A DNA stretch of 64,000 bases from Danio rerio (Eukaryota > Chordata > Actinopteri > Cypriniformes > Danionidae), in NCBI RefSeq assembly GCF_049306965.1, contig NC_133180.1, positions 26,136,501 to 26,200,500 of the forward strand. The letters are read 5' to 3'. Both the position numbers and the translations under genes were made by a program. Numbering within the stretch: position 1 is the stretch's first letter; each line of letters starts with the position of its first letter. Shown here piece by piece: positions 12,287 to 59,000 of the stretch. The notes under the pieces are model-generated. The model was not told where the DNA came from. It searched no databases and was given only the letters and a program-made list of their open reading frames with translations.

Positions 12287-12576
12287 AGGGGTCATATCCT
12301 TTCACAAACATATTTTTCCCTGAGGTCCATTTACAATGTCAGTCAAGTTTTCTCCATCATAAACAAACCTGATTTAATTCAGTCGTAATTGAATTAGCCG
12401 TGATCTCTCTGGATGAGGTTTCTTACGTTGTACCTTTAAAACGCTCATACTGTATGCAAACGCCATCTGTGCATGGAGAAACGGTTGAGTCACGTTGCTG
12501 TTGGGCAACTCTTTCCAAACATTTACAAATAATCCTAAGAAGGACAAACTGAGCTTTAGCTGCTGTAAACAACCAC

Positions 12577-13130
12577 ATTGTAAAAAATGCTGGGTTCCAC
12601 AAAATTGATTTGTGTTGGGACAACATGAAATAATTATTAACTTGACCAATTTAAGCTTACCAAAGTAACGTTTTTACAAATTGAACATAAAACAATCCAT
12701 TTGTCCTCAAAATACTATCAAGAATTGTGTTATTTCATCTCATTTTAAATAGTTTAAACAAACAGCAAACATAATTGTTTGAGTGCAGCAACAGAACAAA
12801 AACACAAAACCTTTGTAAATAAAGCACCGTAAAAGCACTAAAGCATTAATTAAAAAAATAAAAAGTTTCTGCAAGCAGGAAAACCACTGTAGCTCATAAT
12901 AATTGCATTTTAAATGGCACACTCAATTGATGCCATGTTGCCGTAAGTTTGAAGCTGGGTGCAAAAAAACGATTTATTGCTGCTTGTTTAAACTACGTCT
13001 TTAAAATAAGCTGAAACAACACAAACATTGAGATTTTATTTAGATAACTTAATTGTTTTATGTTCAATCCACTTAAAATTGATTTGTGTTAGGATGACTT
13101 GAATTGTGTGGAACCTATTTTTAGAAACAC
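12577..13130. mobile_element. MITE with TGGGTTCCACA ends, nested in 12287-13908
   Basis: Left end TGGGTTCCACAAAATTGATT at 12591; right end GAATTGTGTGGAACC at 13101. Between them are AAACAAACAGCAAACA and TTGCTGCTTGTTTAAACTAC, also seen in the copy at 23069-23895. The family is common in this window but non-coding. The open frame at 12374-12649 on the minus strand runs across the element boundary and is not a gene. Confidence 0.75.
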
Positions 13131-13205
13131 AATTAAATCTGGGAGATGATTATATAACATCTTTCTGATGACCGACATTCGCTCAGATATTTTTAGAATC
13201 ATTAA

Positions 13206-13693
13206 AGGGGTGGTCCACTTCGATGTCATATTTTATTAGTTCATGTGCAATGTAGATATGTGAAAATCTCCGAATATAATATGAACAAAAAGGGAGATAT
13301 TGGCTTTTACAGAATTGGCTTAGCAAAGCCTACAGCGAGGCACTGTAATGTTATAGCAGGGAAAGGCTCAAACTGATACGTCTAACAGCTACTCTAAATG
13401 ACAGTGTTTACACAGCGCAAAATCGCATGCTTGTAGGGGCGTAATGCTTTTCCTGTTGATGTGGAACCGGTCCGCAAATCACAGCCTATTATGTTAGCTG
13501 ACCAATCAGAGCCTTTTGAGGGCAAGCCTTTTGGAGGAACTAGGAAAATATGGTCGTTTTCATGTTAGCTGAGTAGCAGTATATAAGATATATGAAATAA
13601 TAACATGATTTTCTACGAATGAAGCATGAGCACAGATTGCTTTGCATCTTATAAACACACCCAAGCCTTAAAAATACAATCTGGACCACCCCT
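13206..13693. mobile_element. piggyBac-like MITE with perfect TTAA duplication, nested
   Basis: 488 bases. The ends are AGGGGTGGTCCA and TGGACCACCCCT, flanked by TTAA at 13202-13205 and 13694-13697. It sits inside the TTAA element at 12287-13908 and shares the AGGGGT.. type of end with it, so the two are related families and one served as target for the other. Confidence 0.88.
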
Positions 13694-14196
13694 TTAACAC
13701 AATATTTGAGATGCACTACATTATCAAGTGAAATCATTTAACTTTTTTATGTGTATTCAGGAATGTGTTTGGTTATTGGGTTTATGACCATTTATATAAT
13801 TATATATTTTTATAAATAGCAAATGCATAATATTTTCAAAAGGTGTGGTTTTCTCTAAGCACACTCAACCTGAAACAGCAATATTCATTTCTCCACGATA
13901 TGACCCCTTTAATATAAATATTGCACTGAGAATACAAAAAGCACTCCACTTAGCACAGTACCATAACTCGATCCAAAGACTTTAAAAAGCAGAATTTTGC
14001 TTAATGGTCAATAAACTTGAGGTTTAAAAAAAGGCAAACATCTAGAGGGCATCAGATTCCCAAAAAAGTAATTTTAAGGTGAAAACAAGCTGTATTTAAA
14101 GAAATATATAAATGGCAAGTGTGTTTAACTAAACCAAACTAGACTACACCCCTTATCAAGCATTTATAAACAGTTAAATTGCTCTGAATAATATTG

Positions 14197-14202
14197 TTTA
14201 TT
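14197..14202 (-). terminator. mfsd3: candidate poly(A) signal of mfsd3
   Basis: The minus strand reads AATAAA here, about 350 bases beyond the mfsd3 stop codon at 14555. It gives a 3' UTR of normal size. No transcript evidence is available, so other sites further on remain possible. Confidence 0.35.
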
Positions 14203-14554
14203 ATAGCAAACATAATGTATTAACCATTTAGCTTACTAATTTCTTAAAATGATTGACTGTTCTCCTTGAGACAGACTAAATCATAGTTACCACAGCTTAG
14301 TTTGCTTGCCATCGTTGTTAGAAAGCAAGAGCCTTTAAAGCTATTTGACTGCAGAGGTGCAGTGTTGCTGTTTAACTATTGCAGTGTTTTTCACAGAGAT
14401 ACTGGCTTTTTTTTTTTGAGACAGAGAGAGAGTGTGTTTGTGTGCCTCTTTTGCTGGTTGTGTCATAAATAACTGCAAATAAAAAGATCACATTGGCATC
14501 ACTGGTTATTTGGTGACCTGCGTCCACCCTCTGACTGTAAAAGGCTCACACTGG

Positions 14555-49788
<35,234 letters not shown>

Positions 49789-49830
49789 GGAGAAAGGCTG
49801 GTTTGGGGAGCCTCAGCTCATGGCTGTACT
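49789..49830 (-). promoter_or_regulatory. mfsd3: mfsd3 5' UTR with a minimal upstream ORF
   Basis: Between the probable acceptor (CTATTACAG, minus strand) and the start codon the leader contains ATGAGCTGA at 49821-49813: a start codon, one serine codon and a stop. It ends about 24 bases before the main start. Such start-stop elements usually lower translation of the main frame; here that is inference. Confidence 0.6.
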
Positions 49831-49872
49831 CTGTAATAGACATGAATTGAGTGAGTGATATGGATTTGGAAA

Positions 49873-51212
49873 GTAGGGTTGGGTGATTAGTCGAAAAAGA
49901 AATCGAAATCAACATTCAGAACCTATAATTAATCAAATTTTTCCAGATCAAGTTTTTAAATTACTTTCCCTACCTCCTGTGGAGTCATGTGACCCTGCTC
50001 TGTTAAGGCTGATTTATACTTCTGCGTTGAATACACTGGTAGAGTCTGGCGCAGCTTTCGTGCGATCACATACACCACCTCTTAAAAAAACTACACGTTA
50101 CACGTTTGTAGTACATTGACGATGATTAGTAGCTGCGCCAGAGCTGCATTGAGGCGGCATTTTTTTTATGGCAATAAAATGATTATTTCCATTAAATGAT
50201 TTGTTTATAAAAGATGCAAGAAATGCACTGTTTAAAATATTATTTACATGATATACAGGTTATTTTATTAAGAAGAGATGCTGTTTATTTTCTACTTTTA
50301 ACATGAAAAACATTGAAAATATTTTTTTTTCCAAAAGTGCAAGTTATTTATTTTTGCTGTTTTATAAGAAAAAAAGTGACTGTTCATTTCAGGCAATGTG
50401 TGTTTTATTTTCAGTTGTTCAACACTGATGTTCATAAAATTGTCATAGATAGTAGATAATGTATGTTTCCTTCATCTATTTTAAAATTAAGTAATGCACC
50501 CTTCATTCTAAAATCTCTGATTTGTAATATGTAAGTATATTTACTGTACAAAATTTGTCAGTAAACTATAAGGGCAGAAAAATAAAATAAATAAATGAAG
50601 TTAGATCTGGGTGATAATATCGGTATCAATATTTATTGACTAAACACCATTGTCAATATCGATAAAAAAAAATCCGGTATGAAGCGCTATAGTTTTATTA
50701 AAAATGCACACAACTTTGACAAAGCCTGATGGAAGCAAGGGTACATGTTGTGCAAGTGGCGCACATGTGACTTTTTAGCTTTTTTAGCGTAGTGGGTAAT
50801 GTAGTCATTCAACTTCACAATTTGTAATGTTGCAGTGTGTATTTGAATAATGATTGATAGTTCCTTTACTTGAAAACTCAGATTTGATTATCATAATTTG
50901 TTTAGTTTACAGAGATTGAGGTTCACTGTAAAGTTATTATTCACAACTTACAGGTGTTGATTTACTTTAAAGATTGCTTTGATTGTTCAGTATACGCATT
51001 ACTATTGCACACACTTTGCAACATTTTATTTATCAAGTTTCAGAGTCTCTCTAACACTTATGTTTATTTTATTATCAAAATTTTATTATCATTTTTTTTG
51101 GAATATTGCCCAGCCCTAAATGATATAATCGTTCATTATTCGTAATCGAATTAAAATGTTCAATTAATCGAGATTTTGATTTTGATTTTAGGTCAAAAGC
51201 ACCCAGCCCTAT
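49873..51212. mobile_element. hAT-like element with TAGGGTTGGGTG ends, outer shell
   Basis: The left end TAGGGTTGGGTGATTAGTCG is answered by the inverse of ATAGGGCTGGGTGCTTTTGA at the right, with AATCGAAATC / GATTTTGATT tracts just inside. The flanks TTGGAAAG and TTTAAAAG match at 6 of 8. It is enlarged by other insertions, including 50605-51117 and a fragment at 50005-50158 resembling the Harbinger-like family. Confidence 0.65.
50605..51117. mobile_element. hAT-like MITE nested in 49873-51212
   Basis: The left end GATCTGGGTGATAATATCGG is answered by the inverse of AGGGCTGGGCAATATTCC. This is the AGGGCTGGGYRATAT end type also seen at 21910-22264. The flanks AATGAAGT / AATGATAT suggest a decayed 8-base duplication. 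Confidence 0.65.
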
Positions 51213-51837
51213 TTAAAAGTTACCTCCATATTGACTTAATAATAAAGCTGCATCATACTGAGAAAATGGGTGACGTGATATTGTTGATGAGCGTTGCGAT
51301 TATGATATTTCTTACAAAATAACTTGCAAAAATGCTATTATATCAGTTTTTTTATTATATAGTGATCAAATTAAAATAAAGCTCAGAAAAATATATCTTT
51401 TTGAGCTAAATAAATAAATAAAAACTATGTAAAAGTGCAAACCTTTAGATTTGAAAACACAAATGACTGAAAGTCCAGCAGAAATTGTTTTTTTTTTATT
51501 GGCTGTTGGCATTTTACTCTTGTCTTCCTGCATTCGTTTGTAGAGATGTATGGATGAAGATAGTAAGGTTCCATCTGATTTGATAAACAAACTTTGCATG
51601 CAGCACACAAATGACTGGCCAATAAAATGAATTTAATTTATTGTACTTTTCAAAATTCATGTTGATGGCTTATTAAGGGTTTTTAGAGATCTTTTTTTTC
51701 CACTCCAACATAAAAAAACTGAGAACAGATAAAAACAAATGACTTTTTACCATGCTGTAAGGAACAAAAAAGCTTTATAAACCAGGTTGAGATATGAACA
51801 ATGAGATATGAACAAAACTCCACTGTAAAACATTATG
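51213..51837. other. mfsd3 intron (5' UTR intron), no gene seen
   Basis: AT-rich DNA with TAAATAAATAAATA near 51408-51420. Nothing recognisable. Confidence 0.4.
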
Positions 51838-52720
51838 AATATATTGTAAAAGGGGATATTATTAGCCCTCCAGTGAAATTTTTATTAGTTTTTAAATATT
51901 TCCCAAGTGATGTTTAAGAAAGCACAGATTTTTCCCACAGTATTTCCTATAATTTCTTCTCTTTTTCTGGAGAAAGTATTATTTATTTCAGATTAGCTAA
52001 AACAAAAAAAGAAAAAACAATGTTTAAGTTCAATATTATTACCTCCCCTTAAGATATATATTTGGGTTTTTTTGTTTTGTTTTTTGATTGGATACAGAAC
52101 AAACCGCTGTTATTCAATAACTTCAAATAACTAATAATAATAATTATCTAATTAATAATCTTATCTTATTAATAATCTATTCAATAACTAAAAAACCTTA
52201 AGCTCCACCCCCTGGCGCCTAAACCACAGCACAAGAAGTTAGGCCAGAGGAGAAATGGTCATTCCCAACTAAGGCAGGTTTCTCTCAAGGTTTTTTTTTT
52301 CCATCACTTCGTCAATTAATGAAGTTCCTCGCCAAATGGCTTGCTTGGTTTGAGACTTGTGGAGCTGTGCATCGATGGATTTTCTCTTCAGTGTTTGGAC
52401 TTTCAGCAGTGGAAATTAAGCCATACTGAACTGAACTAAAGTGAACTTCAACTCTGAAAACTGGACTGACACAGTTTCAATTTACTAGAACTTCTCAATC
52501 TACATTGTAAAAGCGCTATAGAAATAAAGATGAATGAATGAATGAAAATATTAAATACTGTTATCAAGCAAAGACAAATCAAATTAGTTCATGTAAATTT
52601 GTTATTTATTATGTTTAAAATGTGTTGGGGAAAAATCTTCCCCATCTTAAACATCCCTTCGGAAATGTTTGAAAAAGAATTAGAAAATTAGAGGAGAATC
52701 ATTTTGACTTCAACTGTATA
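51838..52720. mobile_element. diverged element of the ..GACTTCAACTGTA family, split by a SINE
   Basis: The left part (CACTGTAAAACATTATGAAT, GGATATTATTAGCCCTCCAG) and right part (CATTTTGACTTCAACTGTAT at 52701) are ends of the same broad family as 48359-48892. The middle shows ATACAGAACAAACCGCTG. At 52203-52548 a SINE interrupts it. Confidence 0.65.
52203..52548 (+). mobile_element. second SINE type, longer copy
   Basis: Runs from CTCCACCCCCTGGCGCCTAA through TTTCTCTCAAGGTTTTTTTT, TGCATCGATGGATTTTCTCT and AACTGGACTGACACAGTTTC to GCGCTATAGAAATAAAGATG with a short GAAT tail. The CTCAAGGTTT.. block resembles the central domain of DeuSINE-class elements. It shares its 3' half with 44255-44485. Confidence 0.7.
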
Positions 52721-53433
52721 AATTAAACTGGAAGGTTTGATGGAGTTTAAGTTGAATAATACTAACAACATTAATGTATGGTAACTGACATCAACAGAAC
52801 AGACACATACAGTGCTCGCATATATAAGTACACCCCCCAGACAAATCTCTTATTTAAATTAGTATTTTCTATAGGATGCTTTACAATTTTATATTTGTGT
52901 ATATACATTTGTTTAGTCAGTACTGAAGCCAAATCTGGAGCTAATCTAACAAAATATCTTACAATATGGTTCACAATTAGTAGCCCAAATGTATATGTTA
53001 TAGAAAAATATATATATTTTTAAATTCAAAAATAGCAAAAAATAGGGAGAAACAAAATATAAATACAATTTTGTTAAAAATGTTTGTTGAAATTTGTAAC
53101 AGAAAAAAAATGTAATATTTTGCATGAATTAAAATGTATTATCTTTCCATTTTGATAGATGTTCTGTGACTAAAATATTGTTTTAATACATATATATGTT
53201 TAATAAATCTGTTTGTATGCACCAATATACCATATTCACTGAGAAATGGATAATTTTGAAAATATTCATTTTCATAATGGAGTGTATTAATTTATGCTGA
53301 GTACTGTACGAGTAATAAAATAAGCATCTATTTTTATACGTGTTTTAGACGTCTCTTTAATGTCTGAATGTGTCATGCAAAAATAGACCAAAGCTGACTT
53401 GTTCTTGTTTAAAACAATGGTTTTGTCTGCAAT

Positions 53434-53436
<3 letters not shown>
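52721..53436. other. mfsd3 intron (5' UTR intron), no gene seen
   Basis: AT-rich, no repeats or exons recognised. Confidence 0.4.
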
Positions 53437-53498
<62 letters not shown>

Positions 53499-53499
53499 A

Positions 53500-53552
<53 letters not shown>
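53437..53552. repeat. (AC)n microsatellite
   Basis: Nearly perfect, about 58 units, with one CAGACACAGA break in the middle. It lies about 340 bases from the probable mfsd3 first exon. Cysteine/valine and threonine/histidine frames here are artefacts. Confidence 0.98.
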
Positions 53553-53555
<3 letters not shown>

Positions 53556-53894
53556 GGTTCATTCATTTCACATGTCATTCATTCATAACATATCACAGGT
53601 GGATATTTATGAAATAACTAATGAAACGATGATATCCTTAATAATATCATTCAAAGTCTTTTTTAAGCATTCTGAAAGCTGCTAGAAACTCAAGATAATA
53701 ATAATACTCATTAAAGCACAAGAACGATTTCATTCTGTCATAAACATTCCATTACTGTCAACAACATATGTTCTAGTTTGAAAGAGTCTTTTCTAGGACA
53801 GCAAACAATTAAAACTGTATATGTTAAAATTAACAAAGTACATAAATTAAGTAGCGCAAATGACTTACTGTATTTACATGTAAATATCCTTCAC

Positions 53895-53937
53895 CCGCGG
53901 TGCTCGATGCAGCATAACCTCTATTTTCTAACTCGGT
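53895..53937 (-). other. mfsd3: probable mfsd3 non-coding first exon
   Basis: On the minus strand the sequence downstream of the promoter motifs ends GCACCGCGG/GTGAAGGAT, an acceptable donor. Joined to the acceptor at 49831 it would give a short leader before the mfsd3 start. The transcription start is not known; the left edge of the exon is the donor and the right edge is a guess. Confidence 0.5.
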
Positions 53938-53970
53938 ACTTCCGCGGGAGCGCGTGACGTCATATACTCC
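53930..53970 (-). promoter_or_regulatory. mfsd3: probable mfsd3 promoter with CRE and ETS motifs
   Basis: In an otherwise AT-rich stretch, 53890-53965 is CpG-rich. It holds a perfect palindromic CRE, TGACGTCA (53955-53962), and an ETS site, GCGGAAGT on the minus strand (53938-53945), with GCGCTCC between. There is no TATA box. This fits a housekeeping-type start for a gene to its left on the minus strand. The CRE is palindromic and could also serve the other direction. Confidence 0.6.
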
Positions 53971-55470
53971 TTCAACAAATCAACTTGCAGCTCTTTTGAC
54001 AGTGTTCACAGCCAACAAATCAACAGCGCCACCAGTCAATAAAACTGTACTGCAACCAAAAGCTAAAATGAGAAAGACGAGGTTCCTGTTTACATGACAT
54101 AACACTATGATGTACTTTTTTCTCAAGTGTTCAGTGAGCAAGGAATGCTAAGATGTCACATTTGTGCAATTTCACGCAAATGCCAAATCTGCAATAGAAA
54201 AAAAACAAGTTTTTACATAAATAGTAAATCCGTTTATGCATTTTATTGTGTAAGAAAGTATTGAGTGCTTACTCAGAACTGTCTCTGTCATTGTTTGCAA
54301 TTCTATTTGATTCACCAAAGTAACATGAGTGGCAATTTCACATCTGTCACTTTCATAAAGCCTTTTCCTCAATGCAAACATTTTAAATCAAATCAAATCA
54401 ATATTTTTTTGTTCTATAGCAAACCGACTCTTATCCTTTTGATGGGCACTGTCTCTTTTGGCCTGTGCAGTTCAATTCATAGAGTTTCTACACAGTAGGC
54501 TATGTTGCATACTGTAAACTCACAAACTTTTTTGGTCATATCCATATCCATCCATATTTTCCTCATTAAAAATATAAAAAATGTTTACAGATGGATGTTT
54601 TTTGATCCCATAACTCTGTGGTAGTAGTTTTAGAAAACGAAAAGAGATATTTTAATATAATGTTAAAATATACTTTCTTTGTGATTTTTTTTTTTTTGAG
54701 TTTATACTGCAAACGTCACATCCGAAATGCTCATATAGTCAAAATCTCTTTCCTTACATTCCTACTGTTCCAGCCCAACATGTTTATGTAATAGAAGAGC
54801 TTGTACTAATACACACCTTTTTGTTTACTGTCAGAACGTGATGTACCCTACTTCCCACATTTAACTGAAAGGCTCAATTGGGCATGAATTAGTAAGTGGA
54901 AAAAATGTGTTTGTCTAATAAGACACACATACTGTTCACTGGGGTGGTACATTTTCAAGAGGTACACATTTGTACTTAAAGGGTCCGTTTTTGTACCTCA
55001 AAAGCATATATTAGTACCTAAACAATTTAAGAGGAACATTTTTGTACTACTAATATGTATCCTTGAGGTATTAATATGGACGTTGAAAATCTAAAAACTT
55101 TTTAAAGATCTATTAAATGCGTTTTGAATATCTCAAAATCATATCTCAAATTTGTCAAGTCATTCCTACTTTATGTATATACATAAATCTGAGTGTTGTT
55201 CTTTTAATTGTGCAACACTTTTCAAAAAGTATCTAAAATAATTTTGACTGGTGAGAAATTCTCCAGCAAATTTGGGACAAGAAACAAAACGATTAATAAT
55301 TATTGGATACGCTTTAAATTACAAGTCTGTAAATATCATAAGAGTAAAAAGTAGAAATACTTTTCTATGGAGGTATGTTTATAAACCCTGTTAAAGAGCA
55401 TTTATTACAAATATTTTCTTGCATCTCACATTATGAAGACATTCAAAATTTACAGACACACACACATTCT
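53971..55470. other. intergenic gap between mfsd3 promoter and anxa1 3' end
   Basis: 54935-55080 (GGGGTGGTACATTTTCAAGA, AGGTACACATTTGTACTTAA, TACTACTAATATGTATCC) is a half copy of the fold-back MITE seen whole at 57449-57705. The rest is AT-rich without genes. Confidence 0.55.
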
Positions 55471-55825
55471 GGCATCACAGTTGCGCAGTGGTAGCATAAT
55501 TACCTCACAGCAAGATGGTTGCTGGTTTGAGCCTTTGCTGGGTCAGTTGACATATCTGTGTGGAGTTTGCATGTTTTTGTGGGTTTTCTCCGGGTACTCC
55601 GATTTCCCCCAGTTTCCCCCAAAGACATGCGGTACAGGTGAATTGAATAAGCTAAATTGGCTGTAGTTTATGTGTGTGAATGAGCATTTATAGGGTTTTC
55701 CCAGAACTGGGTTGCAGCTGGAAGGGCATCCGCTGTGTAAAACATATGCTGGATAAGTGGGCGATTCTTTCCAATGTGGTGACCCCAGATTAATAAAGCG
55801 ACTAAGCCGAAAAGTAAATGAATGA
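55471..55825 (+). mobile_element. DANA-type SINE, full length, with 13-base duplication
   Basis: 355 bases from GGCATCACAGTTGCGCAGTG to AAGTAAATGA, with A box, B box, TGTGTGGAGTTTGCATG, GGTTGCAGCTGGAAGGGCAT and the GACTAAGCCGA tail. A perfect 13-base duplication, ACACACACATTCT, flanks it (55458-55470 and 55826-55838). It lies only about 140 bases beyond the anxa1 stop codon, close to where the anxa1 transcript must end. Confidence 0.96.
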
Positions 55826-55905
55826 ACACACACATTCTTTCTTATGAATCTTTATTTATCAAAAAGTTTTTCATTTTGTTATAGTTGCTTGTTCTGTACG
55901 GGGTT

Positions 55906-55911
55906 TTTATT
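55906..55911 (-). terminator. anxa1: candidate poly(A) signal of anxa1
   Basis: AATAAA on the minus strand, about 56 bases beyond the stop codon. A second AATAAA at 55856-55851 is also possible. Either would end the transcript before the SINE at 55825. Confidence 0.5.
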
Positions 55912-55966
55912 GCATATATTGACATCTGGTGGATCTTCGTCTGTATGCATTTATTCTTGACAGAAA

Positions 55967-56020
55967 TTAATTGCCACACAATGCTAGCAGGATCGTCTCA
56001 TAATCTCCTTTGGTGTCATC
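55967..56020 (-). CDS. anxa1: anxa1 last coding exon
   Basis: Residues 324-340 and the TAA stop. Acceptor TTTGTTTTAG. Encodes [17 protein letters not shown], the end of repeat 4. Confidence 0.95.
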   Translation of the reverse strand, partial: DDTKGDYETILLALCGN

Positions 56021-59000
56021 CTAAAACAAACAAAACACAATCTTTCACTTAATATTTACAGGCAGGATCATATAATACCACTTGCTATTTTTTGTGTTTA
56101 TATATTGAGGAGAATAATGTGTAACAAAATGTTTAATGAGACATAATTACCTGGATATCCTGGTAGAGGCTCTTGCCATACTTCTTCTGATACTCTTGCT
56201 TGATGTTGGCCAAGTCAATCTCAGAGCGGCTCACAAATATCCTGGTCAAGATCTGGCCTCTGTAACCAGAGCCCTGTGAAAATAAAGTCACACTCAATGA
56301 TTCTGGCAGGTTATCAGTTGTCATTTTAAAAGTTTAACTCAAGTGCTAGACATTGAATTATGAAATCACACTTGCCTTCATTGCTAGATTCAGTTTCTCA
56401 GCAAAGAAAGCAGGTTTGTTTGAAACACATTTCACTGTAGAAAAAGATGACAAGTCACTCATAGGTAAGCACAAAAATATTTCTGCCATTCAAAACATCA
56501 TTCAAATACTTTGCTTTCTGTTTCACTGTTCAGAGCTCTGCCTTACAAATAACATTCCTGTTAATTGTAGCTTAAAGTAGAAAGTACACATAAAAAGTAT
56601 TCTTCTCATACTATAAGGAAGTATTTAAGACTTAAAAGGTACAGTATGTCTAAGTGCTAAAAAATATTTCTGCAGTCAGAAGTTGCAGTGAACTTATTAA
56701 TGTACTTCATACTATTTAAAAAGCAGTATTTACTAATACAGACAACCATAAAGGTTTCAGAGTCTCACCAACAGCAATCAAGCAGCTCTCAATATCACCC
56801 TTTAACTCTAGGTCAATGGCTTTGGCGACGTCCACTTTACTGTACTTGTTGTACTGCTGAAAAACTAAATATAAAAGAAACACAGTACATTATTATCAAT
56901 AGCAAAGCACATTAGAAGACAGCTGCACTTGGTTTGCAGGTATATGGAGGTCAACCATACCTTTCCTCAGATGAGGACCATTGCGTGAAGTGAGGATGTC
57001 AATGAACACTGAACAGTCTGTGCCTTTTCTCTTCTCTCCTGCTTCATACAAGGCCTACAGAGCAGAGTGAGAGGTCAACACTGATGTATGTACAGCAACA
57101 AACAATATCCTATAAGGGTTTTCACTTTAAGACAAATGTCAAACTCCCTTACTTTTCCCTCACTAAAAAGCTGAACTTACATAATCTACAATGAACATAA
57201 AGAATTATAGAGTAGAGCAGTCTCTCCAGATTTTTGTGATTATGGGATTGCCACATTTAAAGCTAAATCAAGCAAATGGCGCAAAATTCAGATGAGCTTG
57301 CAGTTGTTATAACTGGTGCAGATATACTGCATATTTTGGCCAGCCAGGAAATAAATAGTTTTATATCAAATATTATTGCATTTGCATAAAGAAAGTGATC
57401 CTCCAGTGGGTAATACCATGAGCGACACTCCTCCATACAATCTCAGTAATAAAGGTACAAAATGTGAGGGCGGTACCTTTTCAAAAGGAACATTTTTGTT
57501 CCTAGCAGGTCCTTAAAGGTACATATTAATAAGTACAAATGTGTACCTCATAGTACTTTAAAAGGTACAAAAGTAAACCTTAAAGGTACAAAAGTAAATC
57601 TTAAAAGTACGAAAGTGGAAATGTTTACCTGTATGGTACAAAAGTGTACCTTTTGAAAAGGTACCGCCCCAGTGACAGATTTTGTACCTTTATTTCTGAA
57701 TGTGTATGTATGTGACCTGTTTTAGATGCATTATGTGATAATATCACAACATTCATTCAGCCACAGCAAGAAATGTCAAAAATACTGGCTCAAATTTAAG
57801 AAAAGACGCCCAATTTTAGGCCCACTAGACATAAATGATCCCTACAAAATGCAGGAGGGACTGGTTGATCACTTAGCAGACAAAGCTAAAAACTGCTACA
57901 GATAGTATTTTAACTGGTACAGCCAGTTTAACAGGTTAATTACCAGTTTAAAAATGAAAATGGCAGTGAAAAACAACCTTACCCTAAAAACAACAGGTAA
58001 AACAAACAAACAAGCAAACAAAAGCACATTTTTATAATAATTAATTCTTCAAAATATCATGGTATTCCAGAAAACTAATGACCCTTGGGAACCCGGACCT
58101 AATATAACATGTTATTAATTACCCTTGCGTCTTTGTCGGCCAAGTCATCTTTCACAATATTGTCCTCACTTCTGGTAGCCTGTGAATTCAAATAAAAAGT
58201 TGAGCAATGGAGTTTTGTGCTGATTCAAGTCACAAATCACTTTACTTGCAGAATGCAATGTGTCTGATATGGAAGGCTTCCAAAATATGCAATACTGGGA
58301 GAAGCAGAATTGAGAAATTCTACCAGAGTAATCTAAAACAGATCATCTTATATTAGAAAATTCAACCTTGCAGAGGGAAAGCAGGGCATTCCTGAAGTCT
58401 CCACTTGTATCAGACTTGATATCTGCCTCCAGGTCCTTCTTATACTCTATAAATGAAAGTCATATATTCATTTTAAAAATACAAAACCAATAAAAAACCA
58501 GGGGCTGTCCTATTCTGCTCCTATTCTGGTTCCAAAAATAATTAAACACACCTGAACCAACAAAACAAGATCTTCAGGATTACTAGCAGCTTTCATGCAG
58601 GTGTGAACAGGATCACTCTTAAAAATACAGCTTTCAAAAGAGGGTTTTTACTCTGAGAGAAAAAACCATGGTATCCCAAAGAATCTCCAACTATAAATGT
58701 ATCAATTCTTCAAAAAAGAATCCCTTCACTTCAATTGATCACAAAAGAAGATATTCTGAAGAATGTTGGAAACATGTAACGGACTTCCACAAAGTGTTTA
58801 CTACTATGGATGTCAAAGGCTGCTGGCTTCCAGCATTATTCAAAATATCTTTTTTTGTGTTCAACAACAACAACAACAACAAAAAATCTTAAGAAAATTT
58901 TTATTCTTTTGAGTGAACAATTACTTTAAAAGGACTGCTTATTTCTCATGATGAACATTTTCGGTGATAAAGAACTTTTTTGTAGATTGCAAAGGTTCAT

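Larger units (their letters stand above)
12287..13908. mobile_element. piggyBac-like (TTAA) non-autonomous element, outer shell of a nest
   Basis: The ends are AGGGGTCATATC and, inverted, GATATGACCCCT, each next to TTAA (12283-12286 and 13909-13912), the target duplication of piggyBac elements. At 1.6 kb it is inflated by two other elements inside it (12577-13130 and 13206-13693). The unique remainder, about 600 bases, is the original non-coding element. It lies just beyond the 3' end of mfsd3. Confidence 0.8.

Noticed and set aside
53287-53617. Frames of cysteine/valine or threonine/histidine repeats
   Set aside because: They are translations of the (AC)n repeat at 53437-53552 in different frames.
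54935-55080. Possible tandem regulatory GGTACA repeats upstream of mfsd3
   Set aside because: They match half of the fold-back MITE at 57449-57705 and need no regulatory explanation.
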